Position numbers and translations under genes: made by a program. This document shows positions 11,001 to 22,200 of a stretch of DNA of 64,000 bases, one piece after another; within the stretch, counting starts at the first letter, position 1, and every line of letters starts with the position of its first letter. Location of the stretch: contig NC_063150.1 in the NCBI RefSeq assembly GCF_020921035.1, positions 31,357,826 to 31,421,825 on the forward strand, written 5' to 3'. This DNA comes from Rhodamnia argentea (taxonomy: Eukaryota > Streptophyta > Magnoliopsida > Myrtales > Myrtaceae). A model generated the notes under the pieces. That model had not been told where the DNA came from, did no database searches, and saw nothing but the letters and a program-made list of their open reading frames with translations.

Positions 11001-13094
11001 TTACGGTTCAAATGATGATATTGTGAAAAGATTTTTTTTTAAATTTTTTTCTTAGCCGCCTCTAATCGTTTTTTGATTGGTCAATTAGAAGCTACGTAAA
11101 TTAGTGAGAGAACTAAATTCTTTCTACGAACCAGAGATTTTAAGTTCGGGATTTGGCTACGTTAATTTTTTTAAAATTAATGCTCTTTCGATATCAATTT
11201 CATGAAAAAAAAAAGTTCAATTTGGCAATTTTGATGATTTCTGATTTGAAGTTCAAAGGTGCCTTTTTTTGGGTTTTCTTTTTTATATATTTTTTTTGTT
11301 TTTTTGTGAAATTTTCAAAATTAAAAATTAATGAAAATGAGGATGAATTGGTTCAAGATTATCTTAAAGTTTTTGGATTTAACTTTCATTAAGCCCCAAA
11401 ATTTTTAAGAAAATCTTTATATCCTATGTTTACATCTTTTAAAATCTACCCTAATGGATTCAAACGGATTTTATTTAATGGAAATGATCCATTAGATAGC
11501 ATTTTAGAAAATAAAAAAATGATAAGACATGATTTTTAAGAAACCATATCTTGCTACATTTTTAAAAAAATATTATTTTATTTGTGAGATGAATTAAAAT
11601 GTGAGACATGAATGATTTTTTTTTAAAAAAATTGAATTTTTTTTTATGTGCTTTTAGATTAAAGTTGAAAATCTATTAAATTGAAAAGATAATTACCGCT
11701 ACTTCTCTAAAGTCCGATAGATCGATCCTAAGACTTTAAAATACCCGCTATGAAAATAATTCCATGTAGAGGCTAATAGATAAACTTATTTCCATGTTTG
11801 CAGTTGCGGATAATGAAGTTTCCTAATCGATTACATTGTGAAATGTTTTGGATATCTTTGAGTATTTTTGGAGAATTTTAAAATTATGACAAGATTATCA
11901 CAAAATCCCCAAAATATTCACAATGCATCACAGTCTTTCCAATTCAAGCACAAAGATTTTTGAAAATATCTAATGTACAAATTTGACGTGCAATCTTTCA
12001 AATTAAGCAAATAACATGTTGCAAGATTTCTAAAATACCTAATTTAAACATGCGATTTTCCGATTTAAGCAATCAAATATCACAATGCTCTAAATCAAAC
12101 GACGGAATTTTCAGGATATGCAAATTGGATACTACTAGCATTCAAAATAGGAAACTAGACCTTATTTTGCAAGATTTGCCTTTCCTGATATGAAATTCGC
12201 CAAGCTTGACGACCAAGCTTGAGAATTGGACAGGCTCGGATTGGGACACGCACGGCGGAGCTCATCGGGCAAGGCGACGAACGGGTACGAGACGATTCTC
12301 GAGCACAGCTCGAACGATGACGCCGATTGTAGAAATCCTCCGCTCCTGGGTACGTTCGCCTAGATTGTCGCAGCACAAACCAAGGTGACTGGATATTGAT
12401 CAAGAAGTGGCTTGAGGAGACATCAAAGACCCACTTTGCTGATCTGGGCTTATTTCGTGGATGAAATTTTTTTTTCTCTCTACGCCATGAATATGCCGGG
12501 AGTAAAAATTCTGTGTACGAGAGTCGATCTTATAAACCCTAGGCTTAAGCTTGTTTAGATAGGCAAAGACGTTACAAGCTTAGGGCCTAAGTTTTGTTAT
12601 TTTCGCAAATATATCTTGAATTAAGTCCCCAAAGGCCTGAATTGCATAAATTTAAGACAAAAAGTTCGGCAACCACGATGAGGACGTAGAGCCAGCCGAA
12701 AATCTCATAGCTTGTGGGTTATCGCGCGTTTTTTGGGCTCAAATTAGGCTTTATAAAAATAATTGACATTTTAATTAGAGACTTTTCTCTAATTAATCAA
12801 ACTTGAGTAGGCTGGTTTGAGCTCAAAATAGGCTTTTAAGGCCTAACAAATTTCGGCACTCCCTCTTTTATGCTTGGCCGAGAATCACATGTGAGTTCGA
12901 GTCCTTCCGCGCATCAATTTGAAGCTCAATTCCCCGCCACCGGTCCAAATCGATGCGAATGCAATGCATGCTAAACTAAATTAAATATGTTGTGCATGAA
13001 AGCTAATTAACTATTTCCGGCGAGAACTGAAATTAATTCTCATTTTCATGTAAAATGCACGATTTAAGGAAAAATCAAAATTTAGATGTCAACA
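8018..13094 (+). mobile_element. Outer solo LTR, split by a second LTR
   Basis: An older solo LTR starts with TGTTG at 8018-8022, is interrupted by the inner LTR, resumes at 10888 (the repeated TGTTG) and ends ...GATGTCAACA at 13094. Without the insert it is about 2.2 kb. The flanks are CTCCA (8013-8017) and CTCGA (13095-13099), a 4/5 match as expected for a worn 5-bp target duplication. The EEF2KMT-B 3' flank carries the uninterrupted site at about 29375. No gag or pol sequence is present. The superfamily was not determined. Confidence 0.7.
8023..10887 (+). mobile_element. Inner solo LTR inserted five bases into the outer LTR
   Basis: It starts TGTCGCGACCT and ends GGTGTCAGCA, so it has TG..CA ends, and it is bounded by a perfect 5-bp direct repeat TGTTG (8018-8022, 10888-10892). 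About 2.87 kb. It belongs to the same family as the outer LTR: the first ~300 bp align at 8023 and 10888, and the last ~50 bp (ending TTAGGTGTCAGCA / TTAGATGTCAACA) align at 10887 and 13094. Similar LTR-type sequence is also seen at about 3660-3770. Open frames inside (for example at 9.4-9.9 kb) look like shadows. Confidence 0.72.
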
Positions 13095-14837
13095 CTCGAT
13101 CTCGAGATTCTTTATTGAACAACAGCGGAACAAAACACTTTCCGAGGATGACGAGTTATGATGGTCACATATCTTCGATCCGTGCTTCCCCTATGCTGTA
13201 AATTAATCCCTTTGATGTACATCTCCTTTCAGTGAATCCAAGGAACGTTCGTCGTTTCACACTTCGCACGAGCGAAGACCACTAATGATAACATCTAAAT
13301 TTTTTTTATTAAAAAAAAAAAACCGACCCTGTTCTTGATGATGCTTTCTTTCCCGGTCATGGCGCGTAACATGCATGTGTTCTGGATTCCCGACAACGAG
13401 CAAAAGGCTTGACATTTCTGGGAACAGTCCAAGACGGCCTCCGACCGACCTTCGAGGAAAAGACATTGGTTTGCCGTCTCATCGAAAGTTATTGGGGGCC
13501 ACTCTTTTTTCTTGCGAATCTTGGGAAAATTTTAAATAAAGATACGAAATACCTTTTTTTTTTCAAATAAGAGAGCAGGCATTATTTCAAATAAGGACAT
13601 TAAGTGCTTTTATTTTTTTTAAATAAAAATATAAAGTGAGCTTTATTTCAAATAAGAATTTGAAATGACCATGTTAATCTCAAAAAATGATCCTTGATGG
13701 CCACAGTAAGAATAGGAAAGGAAAAAAAAAAGAGAAAAGAGAAAAAAAAAGATAAATAAAACAAAAAAGATATATTATTAAAAAAATTTCAGAGTATGGT
13801 CGGCCGGTAAAATGGACTGAATTATCATAATTATAAAAAGTTTAGAACTCAATTGGCAAAGAAAAAAAATTAGAATTGAAGTGACATAAATATAAAAAGT
13901 TTAAGATATTTTTTTTTTGGGGTAATTATACCCACCGCCACTTGTTCGATGTCGCAACGTGAGGTATTGACCAAATTGTTGGTTTCACATACACGTTGGA
14001 CGTATCGGCTTTACATGCAAGTTGCATCTGTTTGTTTTTTTTTATTTGGTCCAATGCAAGTTGCATCTTGACCGGCAACCCTAAAAGACAAACGCCAAAT
14101 CCCACCAATCCCCAAGTTCCCGTCTCACATCACATCACATCACATCACGCCACGACATGGTCAGCGGTTTTCTCCTGCGTATTACCTAAGATTCCCCGAA
14201 AAAAATGTTCATTTTGGATCACGAAAAAAGAATTTTTTACTAAATATTTTTCCGGAAGGAATTTTTCCAGAGTTTTAATAGAACAAAACCCACACGTGTG
14301 TCAGACAACTTTATCCACCAGTTCCGCGTGATCTTTCGTGCAAGCACATTCCTACGGCTCTGTGTGACTGTGTCTACCGGTTCTGCGCTCCCACTTTATC
14401 TCCAACTGTCATCGCAACCCACCTAGTTTTTTTTGTGAAAAATTTCAAATAAAGATTTCAAATACTTTCATTTTTTTCCAAAAAAAATCTAAAATGGTTC
14501 TTATTTCAAATAAGGATATTAAATTCCCTCTTTATCTCAAATCAAGGTCTGAAATAATTGTGATTGTTTTAAATAAGGGCCTGATTTCACCAGCCGGTTG
14601 GCCGATCTCGCCAAAAATTCGACCGATCAAAGGCGTTTTCGTCAAAATATAATATTAATTTAATTTAATTAGTTAAATTAAAATAAAAAAAGAATTAAAA
14701 GTTAAAAAAAAAATGGGAATGAGATACACAGGCGGGAGGGCCCTGCCCTCCCTTGCCATGCCTTCTTCTTCGACAAAAAAAAAAAAAATGTCTTCCTTCT
14801 TTTTTCGTCAAATTTGACAACTTGTCGAAACTAGAAA
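13095..14837. other. 3' flank of EEF2KMT-A, then repeat fragments
   Basis: 13095-13230 aligns with DNA downstream of EEF2KMT-B (about 29375-29480), so it is the displaced 3' flank of copy A. From 13512 and again from 14433, in the same orientation, are AT-rich stretches built on GGGAAAATTT...AAATAAGG motifs. These motifs recur at the ends of the elements at 24.4 and 43.6 kb and near 55.6 kb. 14123-14147 is a short CATCA microsatellite. No gene is seen. Confidence 0.55.
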
Positions 14838-14960
14838 ATATTGGATGCTCCTGGAGCGCCACGTCATTTCTAAGCCATCCGATTAAAAATTTGACACGTG
14901 TCATAGGGTTCACTTTTCAGATTTTTCACCGCTTTTTTTGGGGGTCGAATACAGTTCCTT
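14838..14960. repeat. Short interspersed repeat, second copy at 36160-36290
   Basis: The string around GAGCGCCACGTCATTTCT..., followed by AAAAATTTGACACGTGTCAT and ending before a T-run, recurs at 36160-36290 upstream of LRAT-C. Part of its left edge (AATATTGGGTGCTC...GAGCGCCAC) recurs in the same orientation at 16087-16123. It may be a MITE end or part of the segmental duplication. The intervening DNA up to about 16.6 kb is not shared with the C segment. Confidence 0.45.
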
Positions 14961-15050
14961 TTTTCGCTCACTTTTTTTAATCCCAAAACACCCCTCACCT
15001 CCCTCACCGTAGTCTCCTCCCTCAAGCCATCGCGTCTCTCTCTCTCTCTC

Positions 15051-15562
15051 ATGGCAACAAGAGAAAAGCTCAGCGCTGCCATCCCAAACCCTCACGGCCT
15101 CAAAGAGGCCCTGGGGCTGGTACGCCGCCGAGATCCGGGACCCCGGCAAGAAGACCCGGGTGTGGCTCGGCACCGTCGACACCGCCGAGGAGGCCGCGCG
15201 CGCCAAGGCCAAGACCAACTTCCCCACCTCCGCTGAGCTGATCTCAAACTCCCGCGGCCCCAGCCAGAGCAGCTCCCTCGATGAGCCCTCCCCTTTCCGC
15301 AGTGCCGACCGTCGCGGCCCTCGCCCTGCCCCTCGACCTCAGCCTCGGCCGCCACCCAGTGGGCGCCGGGCCCGGAGCTTACTTCCCTGGCACGGCCGCA
15401 ATGTGCTTCCCGGCCGTGCCCGTAGTGCCGCGGCCTGTGTTTTTCTTCGACGCTTTCGCGCGCATGGAGCGGGCGGGCGGCGCCGGCGGTGGCAGAGTAC
15501 GACAGGCCGGCGCGCGGCAAATCGCACCTCCCCACCCGAGGCCGCTTGATTTTCCCGTTTAG
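15051..15562 (+). pseudogene. Broken ERF (AP2/ERF, EAR-type repressor) gene
   Basis: The frame beginning near 15103 reads [19 protein letters not shown] and then [20 protein letters not shown], an AP2/ERF DNA-binding domain. The family normally has about eleven residues (YDAAAREFRGA-like) between AARA and KAKTN; they are missing here, probably by slippage between similar GCGC/GCCAAG stretches. The start of the domain is not readable in this frame. About 15280 the frame changes, and the downstream frame gives PLDLSLG (EAR repression motif) and [10 protein letters not shown], both seen in class VIII ERFs of the ERF3/ERF4 type. Without these lesions it would be an intronless nuclear transcription factor gene. 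The AP2 deletion removes most of the helix and the frameshift separates the domains. The DNA is very GC-rich against its surroundings. Confidence 0.75.
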
Positions 15563-16439
15563 ATCGGTGGATCGGGACGATGAAATTTTTTATCTTTTTT
15601 TGGTTTCATGGGTTTGTTAAGAACTTATTCTCAACCCGACGCGAGATTTCTCTTGCTCATCCACCGCGCCAATGATTTCACCACCCCGAAATGCCGTCCT
15701 ACGTCGTCGATGCCGGCTTCTGGCTGAGCGTTCATGTGTAAAGATGGGTGTGTATGTATCTGTATTCATAAATGAAATAGCTCTAGTAAGTGTCGCCATT
15801 GTTGGAAATGCTCCTGCTTCTGCTTATGCTTCGCATTTATTTTCCTCGTAATCTTCATCATCGTCTTCTTTTTGCAGAAAGTCGGAAGAGAGAGAGAGAG
15901 AGGAAGGAGGGGGCGGGGTGGGGGTGGGTGGGGGTGGGTGGGGCCGGGGGTGTTTTTTTTTGTCTGGTCAGACGAGCCGTGGGGGTATTTATGGAAAGGA
16001 AAATATGAAAGAAAAATAAATTTTAAAAAAAATGGAAATGTAGACCCTACTGGACACACGATCATTTAATGAGGTGGTGAGAGAATATTGGGTGCTCTTA
16101 GAGGAGAGCGCCACTTATGCGTTTAGATTATATTTAGAAAAAAAAAACGAACAGCAAGTTGGCTAAACTAGGACACGTCGTCGTCTTCAGCAGTGTCCCT
16201 ACCCATCGCCCCGTTCCTTCCTCTCTTTCGAAGTGTCTTCTTCATCGACCTCCCGCACTTCGCCACGAGCGGCGCTCGGGCTCGGAGCCCCGATCTCGCG
16301 GCGGATGACGAGTTCCGGGTGGCCGCGATGTCGTGGCTCCATGGAGCTGGAGCTTCGGGTCACGGGTCGCCCCGCTTTGAGGACCTCCGCGGCGTGACCC
16401 TATCTCCTCAGCCCTCTGACCCGAGAAATCGTCTCGCTG
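15563..16439. other. Intergenic, with one GC-rich unassigned stretch
   Basis: It includes a GGGTGGGG-type G-rich low-complexity run at 15905-15950 and a GC-rich open stretch at 16240-16440 that I cannot assign to a family. Sequence is not shared with the upstream region of LRAT-C. Confidence 0.4.
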
Positions 16440-16870
16440 TCGAGCCCTCACACAAAAACCTCATCGCCATCGCTCCCTTCATTCTCACCCACTTCTTCCT
16501 CCTCTTCCCTTCCTCTACCTTTCCTCTCTCTTCCGCCATCTCTCTCTCTCTCTCTCTCACGCAGACAACACACTTGAAGAGACACACACAAACTTGAAGA
16601 ACCCTCATACGATAACCTCATCATCGCCATCGCCAAACTCTCTCCCAGTTCATTCTCACCCACTTCTCCCTCTTCCTTTCCTCTCTTTTCTCTCATCGCC
16701 GTCGACCGCTCTCCCCCAAGTTCATTCTCACTCACTTCTGCCTCTTCCTTTCCTCTCTCTCTTGCGCCATCTCTCTCTCACGCAGACACGAGAAGAGACA
16801 CAAACTTGAAGAACCCTCATACAATAACCTCATCATCTTCATCGCCCACTCTCTCCCAGTTCGTTCTCAC
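16440..16870. repeat. Imperfect CT-rich tandem repeats upstream of LRAT-B
   Basis: Three to four imperfect units carry AACCTCATC, then a CATCGCC-rich part, then TTCATTCTCACTCACTTCT and CCTCTTCCTTTCCTCTC, with CTCTCTCTC runs and ACTTGAAGA between. Units start near 16445, 16603, 16693 and 16813. A shorter version with about two units lies upstream of LRAT-C (36640-36830). Pyrimidine-rich leaders are common in plant 5' UTRs and promoters. Confidence 0.6.
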
Positions 16871-16978
16871 TCACTTCTTCCTCTTCCTTTATCTTTTTCC
16901 TCTCTTCCAAAGACCGTATTCATCATCCCTGTCATCAGCCTTTTTGGCAGCGCAGGTGACCATTTTAGCTTTCCCAAC

Positions 16979-17125
16979 ATGAGTTCTCTTGTTCTTCTCT
17001 TCACTGCAATAATTATCTTCAGTTCTTGGAGTTTTGGGCAGGTAAATCCGCTCGAGCACAAGTCCATTAGAGTGCAAAAGGGCCACAAGACAAAATGGTT
17101 ATGGAGATCATCAACCAGGTATTGA
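16979..17125 (+). other. 48-codon upstream ORF overlapping the LRAT-B start
   Basis: The ATG at 16979 opens a 48-residue frame with a hydrophobic N-terminus (MSSLVLLFTAIIIF...) that ends in a TGA at 17123-17125, overlapping the LRAT-B ATG at 17095 in another frame. In LRAT-C the matching start is CTG (at about 36900), so the uORF exists only in copy B. Splice-like AG/GT sites nearby mean it may be removed from the mRNA. It may be a translational control element or chance. Confidence 0.35.
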
Positions 17126-18988
17126 CTACATTGATGCAGTTGATGTGGAAAGTGGTGCGACCTCAGGATCTCAAACCTGGGGATCACGTTTACAGATACG
17201 GGTTGTATGGATTATACAGCCATCATGGTGAGTCCTCCTCATCTTCCTGATCTTGCATTAGTCCTTTTTTTGTTTATCCTCCCCCTTTTTCTAGCCAATC
17301 TTTTTGCTCTTTAGCCGATCATTTTACACTCATCAAATCCATTCCTTCTGAGGGTTAAATGAAGTACACCGGTTAATATCTGCGCTTGTGGGTTGTGGAG
17401 TTCGCTTTCTCGTACCATTTCTCCCAAGCAAAGCTCAAACGCGGGTCGAGCCGCACCTCCACCTGGTTTACCTTTGGCTCTGGAGGCTCCATGAGTGTTG
17501 AGTTTTAGTCCATCCCCACCGTTCAGGTTTTTTCATATCGGATTTCTGTTGCCCGAGAAAAGGCGTGAAAAGTTTCTAATAACAATTGAATTCTGATTTC
17601 TCCCGATTGCTCGATCTCATGATGGATGGCTTGTGAGTCCACTTTCTCGTACTATCTCTTCCAAGCCAAACTTAAACACTTGCCCTCAGCCCAGAATGAA
17701 TGTTAAAAATCAATTCCCGCTCTCAAAGAACTGGGACGAGCTGCGGCTAAACTGAAGCCACTTTTCGAGGCTCTATCAGAGTTGAGTTTAATCCGCTCCC
17801 ACAGTTTCACTCTCCTCTCTCTTCCCTTCCTTTTATTTCCAGGCAATACACGCCTGAGTTCAGTCGAACATGCCATCTCGCCAGAGAAAAAGGCGTGATA
17901 CGGTTCTGATAACACAATGGAAACCCTAGACTCTTGGTTGGGGAGAGAGAATGACAAGGATTCCGCCTTGAGACCCACCAACCAGTCAACCCTAAAAGAC
18001 TAAAAAAATCATAGACCTACGCCCCAATGACGAGTCAATCTCATGTTAAAACTAGAAAAATCCAATCCTCTTTGGTTGCGCAGCCATAAAAACATTAATG
18101 AACGTCGACTCGTTTGAAATGGTCTGGTCGGAAGCACTCTCTTATGGGATTAACTATGGTGGTGTTCCATTCACAAAAGAGACTATATAGTGATCGCACT
18201 TAGAAAAAGAGACCAAGAGATGGCTGCAAAAGATATAGCCGAATGAGCTAAAAGCCAAAAAAATAATAATAATAAAAAAATATACTGTTGTCCTCGGTTT
18301 TAGAGCGTGGAAAATTTGTGCGTGTCTCCGTTGAGTAGGAAGCTGGAGTGAGAATTCTAGGGCTGAGCTGGAGCTCCAGCACATTTAGTGTCTATTTAAA
18401 TAAAAAATCGACCTACACGTCCACCAGATTTTTTCTTTTTCCATTTTGGACTAAACTTGATTCTTTACCAGTTTGCATGTACGTATGACAGGAATTTACG
18501 TCGGCGACGGCTACGTGATTCATTTCACCCGAACACAAAGCGAAAAAACCATATTCCCATCATTGTCCAAGACTAGTGACAGGCAAGAACTTTCGCCCCC
18601 TTGCCCAAAATGCGGATACCAGGAGAGCATCAACCGTGGCGTCGTCAAAACTTGTCTCGATTGCTTCAGGCAGGATGGCAAAAGGCTTCGTTCCCTCCAC
18701 CAGTATGAATACGGGTGGCCGCTGGTAGGGTTTAAGCTGGCAAGGTCGGGAACTTGCACCAGGTTAGCCAACACCAAATTGCCCCATCAAGTCGTCGATA
18801 GGGCCGAGAAGCTTTACGAGGACAAAGCTTTTGGCGACTACAGCCTTGTCAACAACAACTGCGAGCATTTCGCCACATATTGCCGGACCGACAATCGTGT
18901 GAGCGAACAGGCAGCACTTGCGAGCGGTTGTGGGCGGAAGATTAAGGAAGCCAAAGAATGGACCACGAAGTTGCTGCGGAGAAACTGA
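17095..18988 (+). CDS. LRAT/NC-domain protein, copy B
   Basis: Predicted thiol-dependent acyltransferase or hydrolase of the LRAT (NlpC/P60-like) family, annotated in plants as NC-domain protein; substrate unknown. Exon 1 is 17095-17227 and exon 2 18492-18988, joined across a 1,264-bp GT..AG intron with codon G|GA; the product is 209 aa. Visible active-site elements are PGDHVYRYG at residues 28-36, SHHG at 42-45, VIHF at 53-56 and NNCEHF with Cys168. Two CxxC pairs (Cys82/85 and Cys99/102) sit in the loop between the second His and the Cys. No signal peptide or clear membrane span is seen. The ATG was chosen because the paralog in copy C has the same start and exon lengths. Copy C is nearly identical, indicating recent duplication. 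The upstream leader is CT-rich. Confidence 0.88.
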
Positions 18989-19284
18989 ACTCGAGTGATC
19001 CAACCTTCCTCCAATCTTGTATTCCTCTGTCTGTTTGTCTTTTATAGAAAAGAAAAGTGTGCCCTACTTAGATTATTCTCGTATGGACATGTTTATGTGG
19101 AGATACATGTATAACTATATATGGTCATTATGTTTTTTTTTTTTTGTCAGAATATGGTCATTATGTTTTTATTTTTGGTTGAAATATGGTCGTTATTTTT
19201 TTTTTCGGTCGAAATGCCATTATGTTTAGGAAGGACCACATGAAATTGATCAAATCAATCACCAACGAGGTGCAGTTTGTTGTT
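18989..19284. repeat. LRAT-B 3' flank with TATGGTCATTATG motif repeats
   Basis: The likely 3' UTR is followed by several copies of a ~30-bp unit, TATGGTCATTATGTTTT plus a T-run and GGTCGAAA, at 19120-19230. The same array is longer and partly duplicated downstream of LRAT-C. Confidence 0.6.
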
Positions 19285-22200
19285 TTGGCTAAACCTAACA
19301 CCTAGAGAAGGTGAATAAGTTTTTATAACTTAACTCAAATAAATAATGCGAAGTTAAAATAATCGAATTTAATAGGAAAAATATAATAAGTAGAATCATG
19401 CAATGCTTTTACTAAACAGTAAATACAGGCAAGTAGAGAGTAAAAGACAATGCACAAGAGATTATAGTGATTCGGCTTATGATAAGTCTACATACACTCT
19501 CCCACACAAATAGCCAACTAGCTAGAGATTACGGAAAAATGTAAATGTTTGACCACAAGCACTTCCAATAGAAGTAAGCTATGCCTCTATTAAGGCTTTC
19601 CACTCTACACATTGGACTCTGTCTATCACCTCTCACAAGATTTCAAATAAACACTCAAGTATACAATTAATCAAATAAAGCTCTCTTGGAATAAAGATGA
19701 TGAATTCTTGATCTGTCTCCACGATCTTTGAACTTGGTGCTCTTTATACTCATCATCTTCCACACTTCCGGTTGGACGAGAACCACTCGAGGGTCAATCT
19801 CCCAAAATTAGCCATTGGTTGATTGATGAATAAAGATCACGAGCCGTTGAAGTGAGAATGATCATAATTTTGAGGTAATTTGTTCGCCAATACAAATAAA
19901 TCGTAGAATCCTTAAACTAAGCATCTAATAAAGATAATTGTCCAACAGATGATTACCAATCAATCAAGACTCCTTGAATGGAAAGTCTCTAGAATATATT
20001 TGAGATTGATTAGTCAATCAATTTAACTTAGGAACACAATCCTAATCGGATAATTGACCGTTAGTAGGGAAATTTAATCCGCTAAAATAATAAGAGAATA
20101 AGATTTAATTAAGCAATGAGGATAAATCAAAGATCAAAATATAGCTCATCATGATTCTCGTATCATCCAGCATCACACACAAATCCCGCTTCCGTCATAA
20201 TAAAAGCGTTAAGCATATTAAGTACAAAAGGCATGGAGATATATTCGTAGTGAATCATGAAAATATAAATCAAATTCTTTTCAACAAAGTAGGGTGGTTT
20301 TGTTTCCTTCAAAATCAAACATAATTTCCTAACAATCCCCCCTTATTTTGATGGAGACAAAATCTTTCAAGCGTTCTAACTTTTGAAAAGATTTTGATAA
20401 AACGATACTTGCATAAGAGAATTATTTTCAATTTAGATAAAAAAAAAAAAAAAAAGAAGCAAGTATGACAGCTTAGGTAAAAATATGACAGTGACAAATA
20501 ATTTCACATTCTTTACCTTAGCTTTTCTTTAACACAAAAAACTTACTATGAAGTAACCGAGCTTGAACTTCATGTGCTTTCTCCCTCTTTTATCAACAAC
20601 ATAAACAGGCATAAATAGGCATCAAGAGATTCATAACAACAAAAGCACGCACAAACTTATTTATAGATGTAGTTTATAGTACCAAGGTACATTGCACTTC
20701 AACCAAACATCTAGCAAACAGCACCAAAAGAAAAGGAGTTCAAAACCACTAAAATGAAATGCAGTTATTTGGAAATATTTTTCATGGTTAGTGGCAGTGC
20801 AAACGATGAGGGCTTGAAGGTGGTGATGTTAAAAGGTGCTCGGACAAGGTTGAATGTGGACAACTCATTCGGTCTCATATCAAAGACCTCGGTTAGGTTC
20901 TTCAATTCCTTGGCCAGAACCCGATTCTTGCCAAATTGAGCTAAGTCCCCCCCAAAACCCGATCCTATGCCTTTTTGACTTCTTCTCGGAGAAATACCTC
21001 ATGGTTCCGAATCCGTTCCTTCGGTATCTCTACCTCCCCGAAAAGCTACGCTCGAAGTATGTCTATCCGCTTTCTGAATCCGTCCTGTCCATCTTGAAGA
21101 TTAGTCATAGTCTTCATGAAAGTGTCAAGAACTTTGACACCCCCTAAGCAGATGATCCTGCGGCAAGGTCGGCCAGATTCACTTCTTTTCCCAATGTCAC
21201 ATTCATTCTCGAGCTTTTCGCACGCTTGTTGCTCAAGGTGGCAAAATACTCTTCCCGATGCTTTCTCTCTTCTGCTTCCCTTTTCTATCTCTACTTTTCA
21301 CTACCCTATAGCTCAGTAGCCTTTCTCTATTTTTCTTCCTCAATTACTCATTCCACTACAGCAGAGACCTCTTGCTTTGCTCTGTCAATGATCTCTTTCT
21401 TTGAGAGAGCTTGAGCATCTAGTTTCTTTTTTGCACCGGCTTTAGCTTGAGCTTTGGCATCTACCAACACCTTTACGTATGCATCTCCTTCTTCTTTTGC
21501 CTTAGCTTCAGCTTCTACTCTGGATTTTTCACGGTTTGCAGCATCAAATCCTCTTATTCTATCTTCGTACATCCCAATTGTACTTTCCTGGCTCTCTCTC
21601 ATACTTTTCTCACTTTCGTCTAGCAACTATCTCTTTTTTAAGAGCAAGGACTCTCCTTTGTCCAGTGACTCTTCCAACCTTTCTTCAATCACAGCACGAG
21701 ATGTCCTTTTGCTCAAAGGAGATGCTTCTCCAGACATGGTGGTTTCCGAGTCAAACGACTTAGCAGAAAAAGCGGACTTCTTTGCCTTCTTTCCCTTCTT
21801 CTTTTGACGAGAATTAGCAAAGCCTTCTTCTTCGGCTTGCTCTTTCTGTTGGCAAGAGTAACATCAATAATTTCTTTTGCTCTTTCATCAAGATTGCATC
21901 TAATCGTAATGAAATTCCCATCTTTGTCCATCCATCCATCCGGAGTCATAGTGAAATGCATTTTTAACAAAGTGTCTGAATCAACGATCATACCTAGCAG
22001 TATCTCCTACCTCATCTGTGAGGGTGGCTTCACTTCCAATGCTCGAAAGATTTTTGTGATTAGCGCACCATATGGCAATTGCCCCGCTTTCTTCGTTATT
22101 GTCCTGTACATATGAAAAATGATTGTGTGTACAAAAAAGCAAGACAATCCTCTCACAATTGTAGCAATCATCCTTGCCTCATAGCACGAGACATCCGTAG

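Noticed and set aside
8023..13094. One element with two LTRs at 8.0 and 10.9 kb
   Set aside because: The DNA between is LTR-like throughout, ends of both are TG..CA, and the direct repeats TGTTG and CTCSA fit two nested solo LTRs better than a pair flanking an internal region.
15092..15535. Minus-strand 147-codon frame in the GC-rich island
   Set aside because: Shadow of the ERF pseudogene on the other strand; Arg/Gly/Ala-rich with no motif.
18520..18777. Minus-strand frame of 85 codons, repeated at 38199-38456
   Set aside because: Mirror frame of LRAT exon 2; conserved only because the sense strand is.
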